Of a stretch of DNA of 64,000 bases, positions 1 through 8,478 are shown in pieces; within the stretch, counting starts at the first letter, position 1, and each line of letters begins with the position of its first letter. The notes beneath the pieces are model-generated. The model was not told the DNA's origin. It made no database searches and worked only from the letters and a program-made list of their open reading frames with translations. Source of the DNA: Siderastrea radians (lineage: Eukaryota; Cnidaria; Anthozoa; Scleractinia; Rhizangiidae); NCBI GenBank assembly GCA_964017195.1, contig OZ024888.1, forward strand, positions 19,136,201 to 19,200,200. Reading direction: 5' to 3'. The position numbers were made by a program, and so were the translations under genes.

Positions 1-489
1 AAAACTAGCCCGCGTGTCTACACGTATAAGAGGGCCCTAACTTTAACGTTTTGGAGAAAGTTGCATCTTGCCTTTTAGCTGATAGTTTTCTATATATTTT
101 GATCAATGTTTATTCTATCGCCAATTCTCTCGGCTTACAGCTGATACCGGCTTATCACGCGGGAATACGTACGGTAGAAATTAAAAAAAAATTGATCTCT
201 GTGCCCGGTCTTCTCAGACAGACTCTTAACGTCTTTGTGGACGTTTTGCGGCGCACCTTGTAGATTACTTAACCTATGCACAGAAAACCTGCGCGCACAC
301 TTTAAACTACTGAGATTGTGGTCTACCCTTGTGTGGTTAGAGACACGTTTTTATGATTATTTCGCTTAATACATTAGCGGAGGTCGTACTGTATATTTTT
401 TCTTTGCTACTCCTCTTTGTCTTCTACTGTATGTGGAGTATGGAATTCAGTTAATGTTATATGTATATTTGTTTTTTTGTTTTTTCAAG
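1..489. other. noncoding flank upstream of ZNF exon
   Basis: I see no convincing gene here. A T-rich tract ending in an AG at 488-489 looks like a 3' splice site for the zinc-finger exon that follows. The short open frame at 51-263 has no recognisable motif and is probably chance. Confidence 0.5.
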
Positions 490-511
490 GCTGAGTTTTC
501 AACTTTGCATC

Positions 512-2014
512 ATGGTTAAAAATCACACAGACCATGTCAGCAGTTTCTGCGGAGCTAGTAATCTGGAGGCAGATGGATTGAAGACTTTTGAGTGTGACCA
601 GTACGGTCAAGGCTTTAGTCAAGCAGGAAATCTAACGACACACCCACGGACACACACTGGACAGAAAGCTTTTAGATGTGAGCAGTGTGACAAATTCTTT
701 AGTGACGCCGAAAATCTAACAAGGCACAGGCGAACGCACAGTGGTGAGAAGCCTTTTGAATGTGACCAGTGTGGCAAATGTTTTAGTGAAGAAGGAAATC
801 TATCGACACATAAAAGAACACACATTGGAGAGACACCTTTTAATTGTGACCACTGTGGCAAAGGATTTAGTCGCAAAGGAAATCTAACGAGGCATAATCG
901 AACACACAGTGGAGAGAAACCTTTTGAATGTGACCAGTGCGGTAAATGTTTCAGTGACGCAGCAAGTCTAACGAAACATAAACGAATACACAGTGGAGAT
1001 ACACCTTTTAATTGTGAGCAGTGTGGTAAATGTTTCAGTCAAGCAGGACATCTAACAGCACATAAAAGAACACATAGTGGAGAGAAACCTTTTGAATGTA
1101 AGCAGTGCGACAAACGTTTCAGTCAAGTAGGAAGTCTAACGAGGCATAAACGAACGCACAGTGGAGAGAAACCTTTTGAATGTGACCAGTGCGGTAAACG
1201 TTTTAGTGAAGGAGGAAGCCTTACGATGCATAAACGAACACACAGTGGAGATACACCTTTTAAATGTGACCAGTGTGGTAAATGTTTCAGTCAAGCAGGA
1301 CATCTAAAAGCACATAAAAGAACACATAGTGGTGAGAAGCCTTTTGAATGTGAGCAGTGCGGCAAATGTTTCAGTCAAGTAGGAAGTCTACCGAGGCATA
1401 AACGAACACACAGTGGAGAGAAACCTTTTGAATGTGACCAGTGCGGTAAATGTTTTAGTGAAAGAGGAAGTCTAACGAAACACAAAAGAGTACACAGTGG
1501 GGATTCACCTTTTAAATGTGACGAGTGCGGTAAATGTTTCAGTCAAGCAGGACATCTCAAAGCACATAAATTAACACATAGTGGCGAGAAACCTTTTGAA
1601 TGTGAGCAGTGTGGCAAACGTTTCATTCAAGAAGGAAGTCTAACGAGACATGCACGAACACACAGCGGAAAGACAACTTTTAAATGTGACCATTGTGGTA
1701 AATATTTCAGTAAAGCAGGCCATCATACGGCACATGAAAGAACACAAATTGGAGAGAAATCTTTTGAATGCGACCAGTGTGGCAAATGTCTTAGTGAAGC
1801 ACTGAGTCTAACGAAACATGAAAGAATGCAAAATGGAGAGAAACCTTTTGAAGAGGACAAGTGTGAAAATGTTTTTAATCGGACTGGAAATTTAAGTCAA
1901 TACAATCTAACACAACGCTCAGAGAAGCAATCCAAGAGCGAACAGCCTGACGATTCCTACAGTATCTATGAACTTTTAAGCGACATTAAGAAAATTAAAC
2001 AGGAAGACTTGTGA
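512..2014 (+). CDS. C2H2 zinc-finger protein A (about 12 intact fingers)
   Basis: Probable nuclear sequence-specific DNA-binding protein, about 500 aa, made almost wholly of tandem 28-residue C2H2 fingers joined by TGEKP-type linkers (here HSGEKP). About 12 fingers are intact. The first lacks a Cys and the last three have lost ligands (for example HERTQ instead of HxxxH). I prefer the ATG at 512 over the upstream ATG at 461 because the sequence from 512 (M-x3-HTDH-x2-SSFC) aligns with the start of the paralog at 45372, and because a pyrimidine-rich AG splice acceptor sits at 488-489. The last 21 residues (DDSYSIYELL...IKKIKQEDL) recur in both other zinc-finger genes in the window. No KRAB, SCAN or BTB domain is visible. 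Targets are unknown. Confidence 0.85.
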   Translation: MVKNHTDHVSSFCGASNLEADGLKTFECDQYGQGFSQAGNLTTHPRTHTGQKAFRCEQCDKFFSDAENLTRHRRTHSGEKPFECDQCGKCFSEEGNLSTHKRTHIGETPFNCDHCGKGFSRKGNLTRHNRTHSGEKPFECDQCGKCFSDAASLTKHKRIHSGDTPFNCEQCGKCFSQAGHLTAHKRTHSGEKPFECKQCDKRFSQVGSLTRHKRTHSGEKPFECDQCGKRFSEGGSLTMHKRTHSGDTPFKCDQCGKCFSQAGHLKAHKRTHSGEKPFECEQCGKCFSQVGSLPRHKRTHSGEKPFECDQCGKCFSERGSLTKHKRVHSGDSPFKCDECGKCFSQAGHLKAHKLTHSGEKPFECEQCGKRFIQEGSLTRHARTHSGKTTFKCDHCGKYFSKAGHHTAHERTQIGEKSFECDQCGKCLSEALSLTKHERMQNGEKPFEEDKCENVFNRTGNLSQYNLTQRSEKQSKSEQPDDSYSIYELLSDIKKIKQEDL

Positions 2015-3207
2015 CAGTATGCCTTGTGGCAGATGCTTTATTAAGATGCATCAAGGTCGTGCAGAAGGGAAGAAAGTCTTCTGGCTAGAAAGTTGAATAC
2101 AGCGTAAGACATTATTATTACTGTCACTCTGCTGTGGTGTGAGCAAAATCTCATGGAGTTATGGGGATGAGCTTTCTCATCCCTTTGTAGTCACCCGTCA
2201 GTTTATCTATTCCTTTCTTTCATTCTTTCTTTTTTATTTATTTGCCAACGAACTAAGGTTAGTTTAGTAAATAGTGTTAACAACAACAACAGCAATTTAT
2301 TGAAGTATTCCCTTATGTATGTACGTGGTATTACGTTTGAAGTTTCTAAATTAACTGATGTATCTTTTTTATTGTGTATCATACATTTATATTGATTATT
2401 TAGACTAACTTTGATTGTCTGCTCAACAGAGAATTATAAGTAAAATGAGCAGTGCTTCTGCTAAAAATAAATGGATCAACGCTGACTTCTGATACTGACG
2501 TATTGAGAACATTTAGAGGATAGAAAATATAATTCATGTTCTATTTCATTTAAAAGGCATAAAGGGCAAAATCAGAAATTTTATTTATTTCTTTTTTTCT
2601 TCGATTCTTAGATTATGATTTCCGAGGTGGAGTTTATTTATCATTATTATTATTATTTGTTGATGTTGTTGTTGTTGTTTAATAAAAAAACTTTGCACAT
2701 CAGGCTAAATTGATTTTTATCAGCCATATCTTTAGATAAATAAATACACTGTTTGGCACTGCCCAGTTCATTTCCACAGGCGACATTAGGACATTGCTTA
2801 TTGCTTGAGTCCTAAAAACAATTTACAGGAATATATGTGCGTCCTTCCAATTACGTCCTTTCCCCATGAGTTAAAATCAGAGCCGCACATAAGAATAGGA
2901 AGGAACAAAGAGTGGAATATTTTGTCAACAACGTCAATTGGTAGTTTTGAAAAATCAAGGTAGTGACATGTTGCGAGGATAGATCGTCTCGTTTTCTCCT
3001 TTAAATTTATGTTGTTACCAACAAATGTTCATTCGATGAAAATTGCTAAGAATGTCTATTTGATCGCTTTTGAAGTTAAAATGATAAGCTGGTTTTGGAA
3101 TATATCATGGCAATTATGATGGCAGAGAAAGGGAAGTGGAGAAAGCTCATCAAATCGGTGTGGATGCGTTTCGTGCGCCCGAAGTAGTAGTAGTACCCGG
3201 GAGTAGT

Positions 3208-3239
<32 letters not shown>

Positions 3240-3290
3240 TAGCGATTAGTATTCAACTGCATTCAGTAGAGTACAAATAACACCCAAAAC
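2015..3290. other. 3' UTR and noncoding DNA after ZNF A
   Basis: A polyadenylation signal AATAAA lies at 2466-2471 and another near 2681, consistent with the end of the zinc-finger transcript. AT-rich simple sequence occurs around 2641-2690. I see no further gene. Confidence 0.5.
3182..3243. repeat. (AGT/AGC)n microsatellite
   Basis: An imperfect trinucleotide run of AGT and AGC units. The serine/tyrosine-rich open frame across it on the minus strand is an artefact of the repeat. Confidence 0.9.
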
Positions 3291-3320
3291 GAGTACAAAT
3301 ATCCCACGGTATTTGTACTC
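3291..3320. repeat. 11-bp perfect inverted repeat
   Basis: GAGTACAAATA is followed after 8 bp by its perfect reverse complement. The right arm forms the left boundary of the 600-bp dispersed repeat that begins at 3309. Confidence 0.75.
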
Positions 3321-3910
3321 CAGAAGACCGGTTTGACAGGTTTTCTACAAATGTCACGTCAGGCATTAGGCTTACAAGGTGAACGATGAAAAAAATGGCC
3401 GAAACGCTCCTTTTTTGCCGAAGAAAACAATGAATGCTTACTAAATTTTGAGGTTTTTAACGAAAACGAGTTCCTAGAGACAAGCAATGACCTAGAGGAC
3501 AGTGACATTTCTATATTTATTGAAGAAAATCGAAACGTGAATACAACAAAAAAGACAAAAACTGACCTCAAGTCCGTTAAAGAAACGGTGGCCATTGAAG
3601 AAATTCCCGCCAAGGAACTTAACAATCTTTCATGTCATTTGTTTGTCAAAGTCAGGAGACGGAACCCATCTTTTCTCAGGAGCTGTCTTCAACAAATGCA
3701 CAATTGTTGTCGGTCAGAAATCTCCACCGCAATCTCATCCAAAACGACGCGTGGTTATTGATTCGCACGAAGATGACTGGTTTGGATTGTTAACAAGTTG
3801 GTGTTTAACTTTCATTGTTTGACTTGACTTTCGAGTTCTGTTTGTTCTGTCGAGTTCTTTCTTTTCGTAGTTTTACTCGGTGACCAAGAAACTTGCTGTT
3901 AATCTAATTG
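3309..3910 (+). repeat. 600-bp dispersed repeat, left copy (decayed coding sequence)
   Basis: This block is about 98 percent identical by eye to 27287-27884, in the same orientation, differing by about a dozen substitutions and one 4-bp deletion in the right copy. Two overlapping plus frames (about 3425-3660 and 3640-3810) read like one decayed protein. The segment containing IPAKELN followed by a basic patch recalls the start of KIAA1958/DUF3504-type, Crypton-derived proteins. That family link is a recollection, not a search result. The two copies sit outside the Polinton on either side. Confidence 0.6.
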
Positions 3911-4140
3911 CGAACGAAGCAGCACACTTGCTCACGGAAAGTTGTAAAGACTGAAATTGAAAAGATTTCAATTCACAGGAAGAGGACTTATTCTCGGTAA
4001 GGTAGCAATATTTTATTTCCTTTGTCTTGTCATTTCCAAACATGAGTTTGTAAATACGTCTTTTTAAGTGAACGGTAGTAAACTTTGATTTCTTGAAGTT
4101 CTGTTTTGATTTTTATTAAGCTTATGTGTTGCTAGCTTTT
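3911..4140. other. host flank left of the Polinton
   Basis: Unique AT-rich sequence between the dispersed repeat and the insertion site. Nothing recognisable. Confidence 0.5.
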
Positions 4141-4146
4141 AGCGTT
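4141..4146. repeat. 6-bp target-site duplication, left (AGCGTT)
   Basis: AGCGTT directly precedes the left inverted terminus and recurs directly after the right terminus at 27124-27129. A 6-bp duplication is the known signature of Polinton/Maverick integration. Confidence 0.93.
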
Positions 4147-4566
4147 AGTAGTAAAGGGGGCCCAGATGGCACAAATGGAGGCTTCTGATTGGTTCTCGTG
4201 GTTGCTAACCGGAAGTGCAAACCGCTGACCGATGGTTGCTAAGGGGATGGTGGGCTCAAAACCGCTGACCGGAAAAAAGGGATCGTGGGCTCATACAACC
4301 GGAAGTCACGTGTTTTGGAAGGGGAAACCGCGGACCAGTGGGAAAAAAGGATCGTGGGCTCATGAAACCGGAAGTCACGTGTTTTGGAAGGAGAAACCGC
4401 TGACCAGTTGGAAAAAAGGATCGCGGGCTCATGCAACCGGAAGTCACGTGATTTGAGATGGGAAACCGCTGACCAAGTGGAAAATTCGATCGTGGGCTCA
4501 AGGGGAAGGAAAACCGCGGAGAAACCGCGGGCGCAAAGTCCAAAGTCCAATTTTAGGAACGGGGGT
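4147..4566 (+). repeat. Polinton terminal inverted repeat, left
   Basis: 420 bp that match the reverse complement of 26731-27123 with few substitutions and one indel of about 27 bp near the inner end. It starts with AG, as Polinton termini do, and contains an inverted CCAAT box (GATTGG) near 4180 and a tandem array of about 69-bp units. The TATA box of the first gene begins only 4 bp inside its inner edge. Confidence 0.93.
4258..4520 (+). repeat. 69-bp tandem units in the left TIR with ETS/E-box core
   Basis: Units start near 4258, 4324, 4393 and 4462. The fourth is shortened. Units 1-3 carry the core ACCGGAAGTCACGTG, an ETS-type site (CCGGAAGT) fused to an E-box (CACGTG), followed by an AAACCGC-GACC segment. 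The third unit has the longer palindrome TCACGTGA. The array is mirrored in the right TIR. Confidence 0.85.
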
Positions 4567-4569
4567 AGG

Positions 4570-4577
4570 TATAAAAG
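4570..4577 (+). promoter_or_regulatory. TATA box of the 4609 gene
   Basis: TATAAAAG starts 39 bp before the ATG at 4609. The same spacing recurs upstream of several other genes of the element, which supports the chosen start and implies a very short leader. Confidence 0.7.
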
Positions 4578-4608
4578 GGTAAACCCTAAGGTGAGGGGAG
4601 TAGTCACG

Positions 4609-5661
4609 ATGAGTGTTTACATCACTCTGCTCAGTGATCAAGCACAAGGCACGGGTCAAAAATTTACGGTGCGACTGCCTCGTTCGTATTATTTGGTGGA
4701 AGATGATTGGGAAGTGGCGTTGGTACATATCTCCCACCCGGGGTTTAATCAATCCTTGGAAGATCAAACCAAGCAGAATTGGACGCAAGAAGATAGTCAA
4801 AAACATTGGATGAAAACAGATGTGAGATACATGCCAAAACGGGCGGATAACACGGCCCCTCTTCAAGTCACCAAACAAATTTATTTACCGCCCGGGTATT
4901 ACCACAATTTGAAAGAAGCCTGGATTGCCATTGGGTACGAAATGGAAAAACAACACATGGAAGTCATGATGGATATAGCTAAAATGGATGTGGACGATCA
5001 AGCCAAACGCAAACAACTAGCCGCGCTTAACCTGGCTCAACCCTACGTGAAAATCACCAATACGGGCATCGCCCCCGAATTAGATTCGTTGTATGTCCTC
5101 ATACCGGCCAATATGGAATTTGAAATGGAATGGAAATTCGCTGGCTTGATGGGATTGGTGAAAGATGGAACGTCCACGGAACGCGTGGTCCAAGAAAAGA
5201 ATTATCTGGTGAAACATATTGTGGATTACAACGATCGCCATAAATGGTCACCCACCACCGGTACTATCGCCAAATATCCCCCGTGGGGGCACGTCTCAGT
5301 CAGCTTTACCCACCCCGATTTCGATTATTACTTCTTCTTGGGACCGAATCTGAGTCGACAACCCTTTCCCAGTACGCCGACGGTCAAACCGCAACAAGGA
5401 CAACAACAATTGATGATTTACACGGACTTGGTGGCCCCGAGCATTGTGGGAAATCAAGAAAAAGGGTTTTTACGTACCTTGGATGCGGGCAATACCGACC
5501 ATCAATTTGATACGACGCAACGGATGTATTTTCCTCTAGGCAAGACCATCTTTGACAGCCTTGAGATAGACATTCAAACAGCGAATGGACAGCCGGCTCC
5601 GTTCAAACAAGGCCGAACCATTGTCACCCTTCAACTCTCCCGAAAAAGTCAACGAACATAA
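4609..5661 (+). CDS. Polinton 350-aa family protein, copy 1 (candidate minor capsid)
   Basis: 350 aa. The open frame runs further upstream, but the ATG at 4609 starts at MSVYITL, which aligns with the starts of the 10852 and 11907 products, and lies 39 bp after a TATA box. The three share an N-terminal pattern (F/V-YVTL, then a basic LP segment, then GW.VGL..IS.P in the other two; here DWEVALVHISHP) and a C-terminal FK.GRTIVTLHF-like strand. They look beta-rich. Similar proteins travel with capsid genes in invertebrate Polintons, so a single jelly-roll minor capsid or penton-like role is possible but not shown. This copy sits alone beside the left TIR and is the most diverged. Its stop overlaps an AATAAA. 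Confidence 0.75.
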   Translation: MSVYITLLSDQAQGTGQKFTVRLPRSYYLVEDDWEVALVHISHPGFNQSLEDQTKQNWTQEDSQKHWMKTDVRYMPKRADNTAPLQVTKQIYLPPGYYHNLKEAWIAIGYEMEKQHMEVMMDIAKMDVDDQAKRKQLAALNLAQPYVKITNTGIAPELDSLYVLIPANMEFEMEWKFAGLMGLVKDGTSTERVVQEKNYLVKHIVDYNDRHKWSPTTGTIAKYPPWGHVSVSFTHPDFDYYFFLGPNLSRQPFPSTPTVKPQQGQQQLMIYTDLVAPSIVGNQEKGFLRTLDAGNTDHQFDTTQRMYFPLGKTIFDSLEIDIQTANGQPAPFKQGRTIVTLQLSRKSQRT

Positions 5662-5689
5662 ATAAAGTATCATGGAACATCCTTTTATT
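5661..5689. terminator. back-to-back polyadenylation signals
   Basis: AATAAA at 5661-5666 on the plus strand serves the 4609 gene. TTTATT at 5684-5689, read as AATAAA on the minus strand, serves the convergent 5738-6528 cluster. Confidence 0.7.
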
Positions 5690-5737
5690 AGTCCTTCATT
5701 TTGTTGACAACAAGTAGAAAAAATAATGAGTCCTTTT

Positions 5738-6133
5738 TTACGCGAAGCTGATACAAGTTTTCATCCGGGCAATGGCTTGGGTTTTGGTGTGACCCAGAAA
5801 GTAGAGGGTTTTGCGGTGGGGCTCATAGGGATCGCACAGTTCTCCCCAAAATCCTTGCAGGACTTGACAGTCTTGATTGCAAAGGCCATACCACAAAGGG
5901 TTGTCTTTCCAATCGGTCTTGACATGCTGGACAAACTCCGGGTCTTCTTTCCATTCTTCATCGAGGACTTCAAGGACGGTAAGAGGAACCTGGCAGCGAG
6001 GGCATAGGGGGTTCGAACTGAACCGTCGACGTCTGTAGGCACAGGCGACATGACAAGGTCGACCACAGCACCTCAACGTGGTATAATTGGCGAGAGGTGC
6101 CAAACAGATCACACAGGGGTCGGGTTGCGCCAT
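5738..6133 (-). CDS. RING-like zinc-binding protein
   Basis: 131 aa. The N-terminal half has cysteine pairs in a RING-like order: C7-x2-C10, C22/C23, C27/H28, C31, then C44-P-R-C47. The order fits a small RING or treble-clef domain, as used by viral E3 ubiquitin ligases, but the central C-C-G-R-P-C-H spacing is not the classic CxHxxCxxC, so ligase activity is an inference. The C-terminal half is acidic to neutral and unrecognised. Last gene of a tight minus-strand trio: its ATG shares one base with the TGA of the upstream gene (TGATG). Likely an accessory or early gene acting on host factors. Confidence 0.65.
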   Translation of the reverse strand: MAQPDPCVICLAPLANYTTLRCCGRPCHVACAYRRRRFSSNPLCPRCQVPLTVLEVLDEEWKEDPEFVQHVKTDWKDNPLWYGLCNQDCQVLQGFWGELCDPYEPHRKTLYFLGHTKTQAIARMKTCISFA

Positions 6134-6330
6134 CAGGCCAAAGGATCAAAGAGCGGATTGGTCAAGAGCTGAAATTCGGTGAGGGTGATGATGCCTTCTT
6201 GGCGGAGGCGGTACACTTCTTGATAAGGGAGTTGGTACCGTAAAGGTTGGACCAGGTCTAGGATTTGTTTTCGGATTTGTCCTAGACGTTGTAGGATTTT
6301 CACGGCTTCCGGGCTGACCTTATCGGCCAT
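6133..6330 (-). CDS. small helical protein, 65 aa, tandem paralog 1
   Basis: 65 aa, predicted mostly helical. It aligns end to end with its upstream neighbour: both are 65 aa and share SPEA at residues 6-9, a leucine-spaced first helix, and a second helix with Y-x-E-x2-RL. I do not recognise the family. Its ATG directly follows the TAA of the neighbour and its TGA overlaps the next ATG, so the trio may be translated from one mRNA by reinitiation. Confidence 0.6.
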   Translation of the reverse strand: MADKVSPEAVKILQRLGQIRKQILDLVQPLRYQLPYQEVYRLRQEGIITLTEFQLLTNPLFDPLA

Positions 6331-6528
6331 TTACCACTGGTAGAAGTTTTTCAAAATTAATAAGCACAATTCGTTCCGACTGAGATGTTTGGTACTGTGA
6401 AGACGAAGCAGTTCAAAATAAGAAGCTTTGAAGCGGATCTCTTCCAAATCTTTTTCCAGTTGAGTCAACAAGGCGCGTAGACGATCAATCACTTGTTGGG
6501 CTTCTGGACTGAGGACTGGATCATCCAT
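6331..6528 (-). CDS. small helical protein, 65 aa, tandem paralog 2
   Basis: I chose the ATG at 6528 (MDDPVLSPEA) over the one at 6552. It gives exactly the length of its paralog, and a minus-strand TATA box at 6561-6568 would put the transcript start downstream of 6552. It shares the SPEA motif and helix pattern with the 6133-6330 product. Function unknown. First gene of the minus-strand trio read from the divergent promoter region. Confidence 0.6.
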   Translation of the reverse strand: MDDPVLSPEAQQVIDRLRALLTQLEKDLEEIRFKASYFELLRLHSTKHLSRNELCLLILKNFYQW

Positions 6529-6552
6529 TTGAGTGTGAAAGATGGAAGGCAC

Positions 6553-6786
6553 CGGTGGGTTTTTTATAGAGAAACAAAAGGGTCACGTGGGAGGGAAGGG
6601 GCCAATGAGAAGGAGGCCCCAGGATGCTTTGGGAGGGGACGGGGTGGGGGGACCCCCCTCCCCCCTCCTTAGATAGACCATGAGGCATTGCGCGGATCGG
6701 GGTATATAAGTCAAGGGAGGCCCCAGGACGTCACTCTTAGCTTTGAGCCGGTCCTTGTTGACTTATGTCAGTTCAAGAGAGCGAAA
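6553..6786. promoter_or_regulatory. divergent promoter region 1
   Basis: On the minus strand TATAAAAA (6561-6568) serves the 65-aa genes. On the plus strand TATATAAG (6703-6710) serves the 6787 gene. Between them lie CACGTG, a CCAAT box and a GC-rich block with the palindrome GGGGGGACCCCCC. Read on the minus strand, the block, the CCTCCCAC-G box and TTTCTCTATAAAAA match, in the same order, the PolB promoter at 22373-22503. A 9-codon upstream ORF (ATG 6765, stop 6794) overlaps the 6787 start and may lower its translation. Confidence 0.65.
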
Positions 6787-7320
6787 ATGTCTGAAACGAG
6801 AAGGTCCTTGGGTTCCCTGGGTAGCGAGATGAATGTGGGCGGGCCCGAGTACTTGAGGAGGAAAGCGGGGGCGGAGATGAACCCTTTGGATCGCCATACG
6901 AGACGAGTGATGGAAAGGCGGGAAGAAGCGTGGCGCCCCCTCAATAAACATCGCGTGGCGGCATTCATCCGCATGTTGGTCCTGTACGCAGTGGAAACCG
7001 AGAATGGTCACCCCCGTGGGCCACACCCAGAGATTGTGAAGGTCCTACACAAGGCCCTGATTACCAGGATCATTCCCTTTATTTGTCGGAGGATAACGGC
7101 CACCATGGACGAACGTTTTTGGATTATTACTTTGGAGCAGTTTAATGAGTTGGATTTTTATTTGATTAATCACCTGCCACGAGTACATGCGGGGGACCGA
7201 TGGCAGGAAATTGCGTTTTTTTTTAAAGAAGTGGTCCGCCAAAGGGAGGAGTACAAACGGATGGAGCGGGAGAGGAGAGAGAGGATGCGGGAGCAAGTGC
7301 GACGTGTTTTGTTTCGTTGA
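6787..7320 (+). CDS. unknown helical Polinton protein
   Basis: 177 aa, predicted all-helical, with a strongly charged C-terminal helix (repeated RE/ER pairs ending RRVLFR). The start at 6787 is the first ATG in frame after the TATA box at 6703. A short overlapping upstream ORF begins at 6765. I do not recognise the family. A weak look of a Bcl-2-like fold around GDRWQEIAFFF was not strong enough to call. It is divergent from the 65-aa genes and convergent with the SLOG gene. Confidence 0.6.
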   Translation: MSETRRSLGSLGSEMNVGGPEYLRRKAGAEMNPLDRHTRRVMERREEAWRPLNKHRVAAFIRMLVLYAVETENGHPRGPHPEIVKVLHKALITRIIPFICRRITATMDERFWIITLEQFNELDFYLINHLPRVHAGDRWQEIAFFFKEVVRQREEYKRMERERRERMREQVRRVLFR

Positions 7321-7572
7321 ACATTTTTTATTCCTGTTGAGTTTATTGTGAGTCAAGGCTGCTGTGCGTCAAGACCAACTATTTATGACCAAGTGCAAAC
7401 TCAGTGTTGTCAGTTTTTAAAATTTTTAATTAAAAAGGATGTTTTTTACAAAGGGTTGTCTGTGTTCTTTTGCCACGCGGGCGTTCCTATTTACAATTGG
7501 AAAAACTACAATTGGAAAAAATAAAAACTAAAAAAGGGCCTATGTACAAATTCAAAAAGTAAAAACTAAAAA
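7321..7572. other. convergent intergenic region, A/T-rich
   Basis: Contains AATAAA near 7520-7525 for the plus-strand gene and several TTTATT (minus AATAAA) near 7328. No gene seen. Confidence 0.5.
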
Positions 7573-8265
7573 TTACAAATGAAAGTCTTCGAGTTCCAGG
7601 CGTAATTGATCAATGTTCTCGGGGAGACAGAACGTGCGGTTGAACAAGGGTTGAATTTCGGCTCGGGTTTTTTCGTCCACATCCCGGGATCCTACCACGG
7701 CACTGCTTTGATGAAGGGTGGGCTTTTTGGGTCCCCAAGGGACAAATTGACTGCCAGTGACCAGGGTGGCGGCATTCTCGTTGACTTGGTAGTAATGGTC
7801 CGAGCGGTACCATGATTGACTGGGGATGTCAAAGAGATAGACGGGTTTGCCTAAATCCATAGCCAATTGCACGGTCCAACCAGTGCCTCCTTTCACGCGT
7901 TTATGATCCGGTTCCAAGATGCCAAAGGCATAGATGGTATGGGCTTTCTTGGCCAATTGATAATTGCGTTGCAGCAATTGCAGGGTGTAAAAATGACTGG
8001 GCATTTTTTTGCCTAGTTTCTCCGCTGCCTGGTGAAGATGGGGATTGGCCAACATCAGGACTTCCACCGTAGAAGGGGTGATGAAAGTGGCTCGAGGATG
8101 GTTCGGGGGGACCAGGACTTCGAGTTGCATCCCAAAGTGTTTGGCCTGTTCTTCGACGAGGGCATCCGTACCTTTGGCTCCCCCTGTGTAGACCACATGT
8201 CCATGACCCACTTGCAGTTCCAAGGCACCGAGATCTTGTTCTCCGATCATGATGTCTGGGGGCAT
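7573..8265 (-). CDS. SLOG/LOG-DprA-like Rossmann-fold protein
   Basis: 230 aa from the ATG at 8265; the frame stays open further upstream without an ATG. The region VYTGGAKGTDALVEE, then PPNHPRA, then KGGTGWTVQLA and KPVYLFD is the pattern of SLOG-superfamily domains (DprA, LOG, TRPM-associated and related). These bind nucleotides or nucleotide-derived ligands at the GG-x-GTD and GGTGWT loops. I infer a nucleotide-, NAD- or ADP-ribose-type ligand, but which one, and whether it acts enzymatically, cannot be told. A minus-strand ATTTAAG box about 40 bp upstream could be its TATA. It is divergent from the GRF-finger gene, suggesting coordinated early expression. Confidence 0.75.
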   Translation of the reverse strand: MPPDIMIGEQDLGALELQVGHGHVVYTGGAKGTDALVEEQAKHFGMQLEVLVPPNHPRATFITPSTVEVLMLANPHLHQAAEKLGKKMPSHFYTLQLLQRNYQLAKKAHTIYAFGILEPDHKRVKGGTGWTVQLAMDLGKPVYLFDIPSQSWYRSDHYYQVNENAATLVTGSQFVPWGPKKPTLHQSSAVVGSRDVDEKTRAEIQPLFNRTFCLPENIDQLRLELEDFHL

Positions 8266-8478
8266 GGCTTTGGAGAATGACGATTCAGGGAGCAAGGGAG
8301 CTCCTTAAATAGAGACAGTTGACCAATGGGAAGGCAACAGGACCTTATTTGGAGAGGCCAAAGCTGACCAATGGGACGATGAGACGTCCTTATATGGGTA
8401 GGATAAGCTGACCAATGAGAGCCAAGGGTGCAAGGTATAAAAAGGCCTCGGTGGTAGGGGGTGAAAATCTTGAGCACG
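8266..8478. promoter_or_regulatory. divergent promoter region 2 with three CCAAT boxes
   Basis: Three GACCAATG motifs (near 8321, 8367 and 8410) resemble NF-Y sites. TATAAAAAGG at 8436-8445 is 43 bp before the ATG at 8479. The TATA-like ATTTAAG at about 8304-8311 faces the SLOG gene. Confidence 0.65.

Noticed and set aside
4384..4608. N-terminal extension of the 4609 protein and ORFs within the TIRs
   Set aside because: They translate TIR tandem repeats and lie upstream of the TATA box; the paralogs start at the equivalent of 4609.
6787..7320. Viral Bcl-2-like protein
   Set aside because: Only one loosely BH1-like patch (GDRWQEIAFFF) and no transmembrane tail. Not enough to name.
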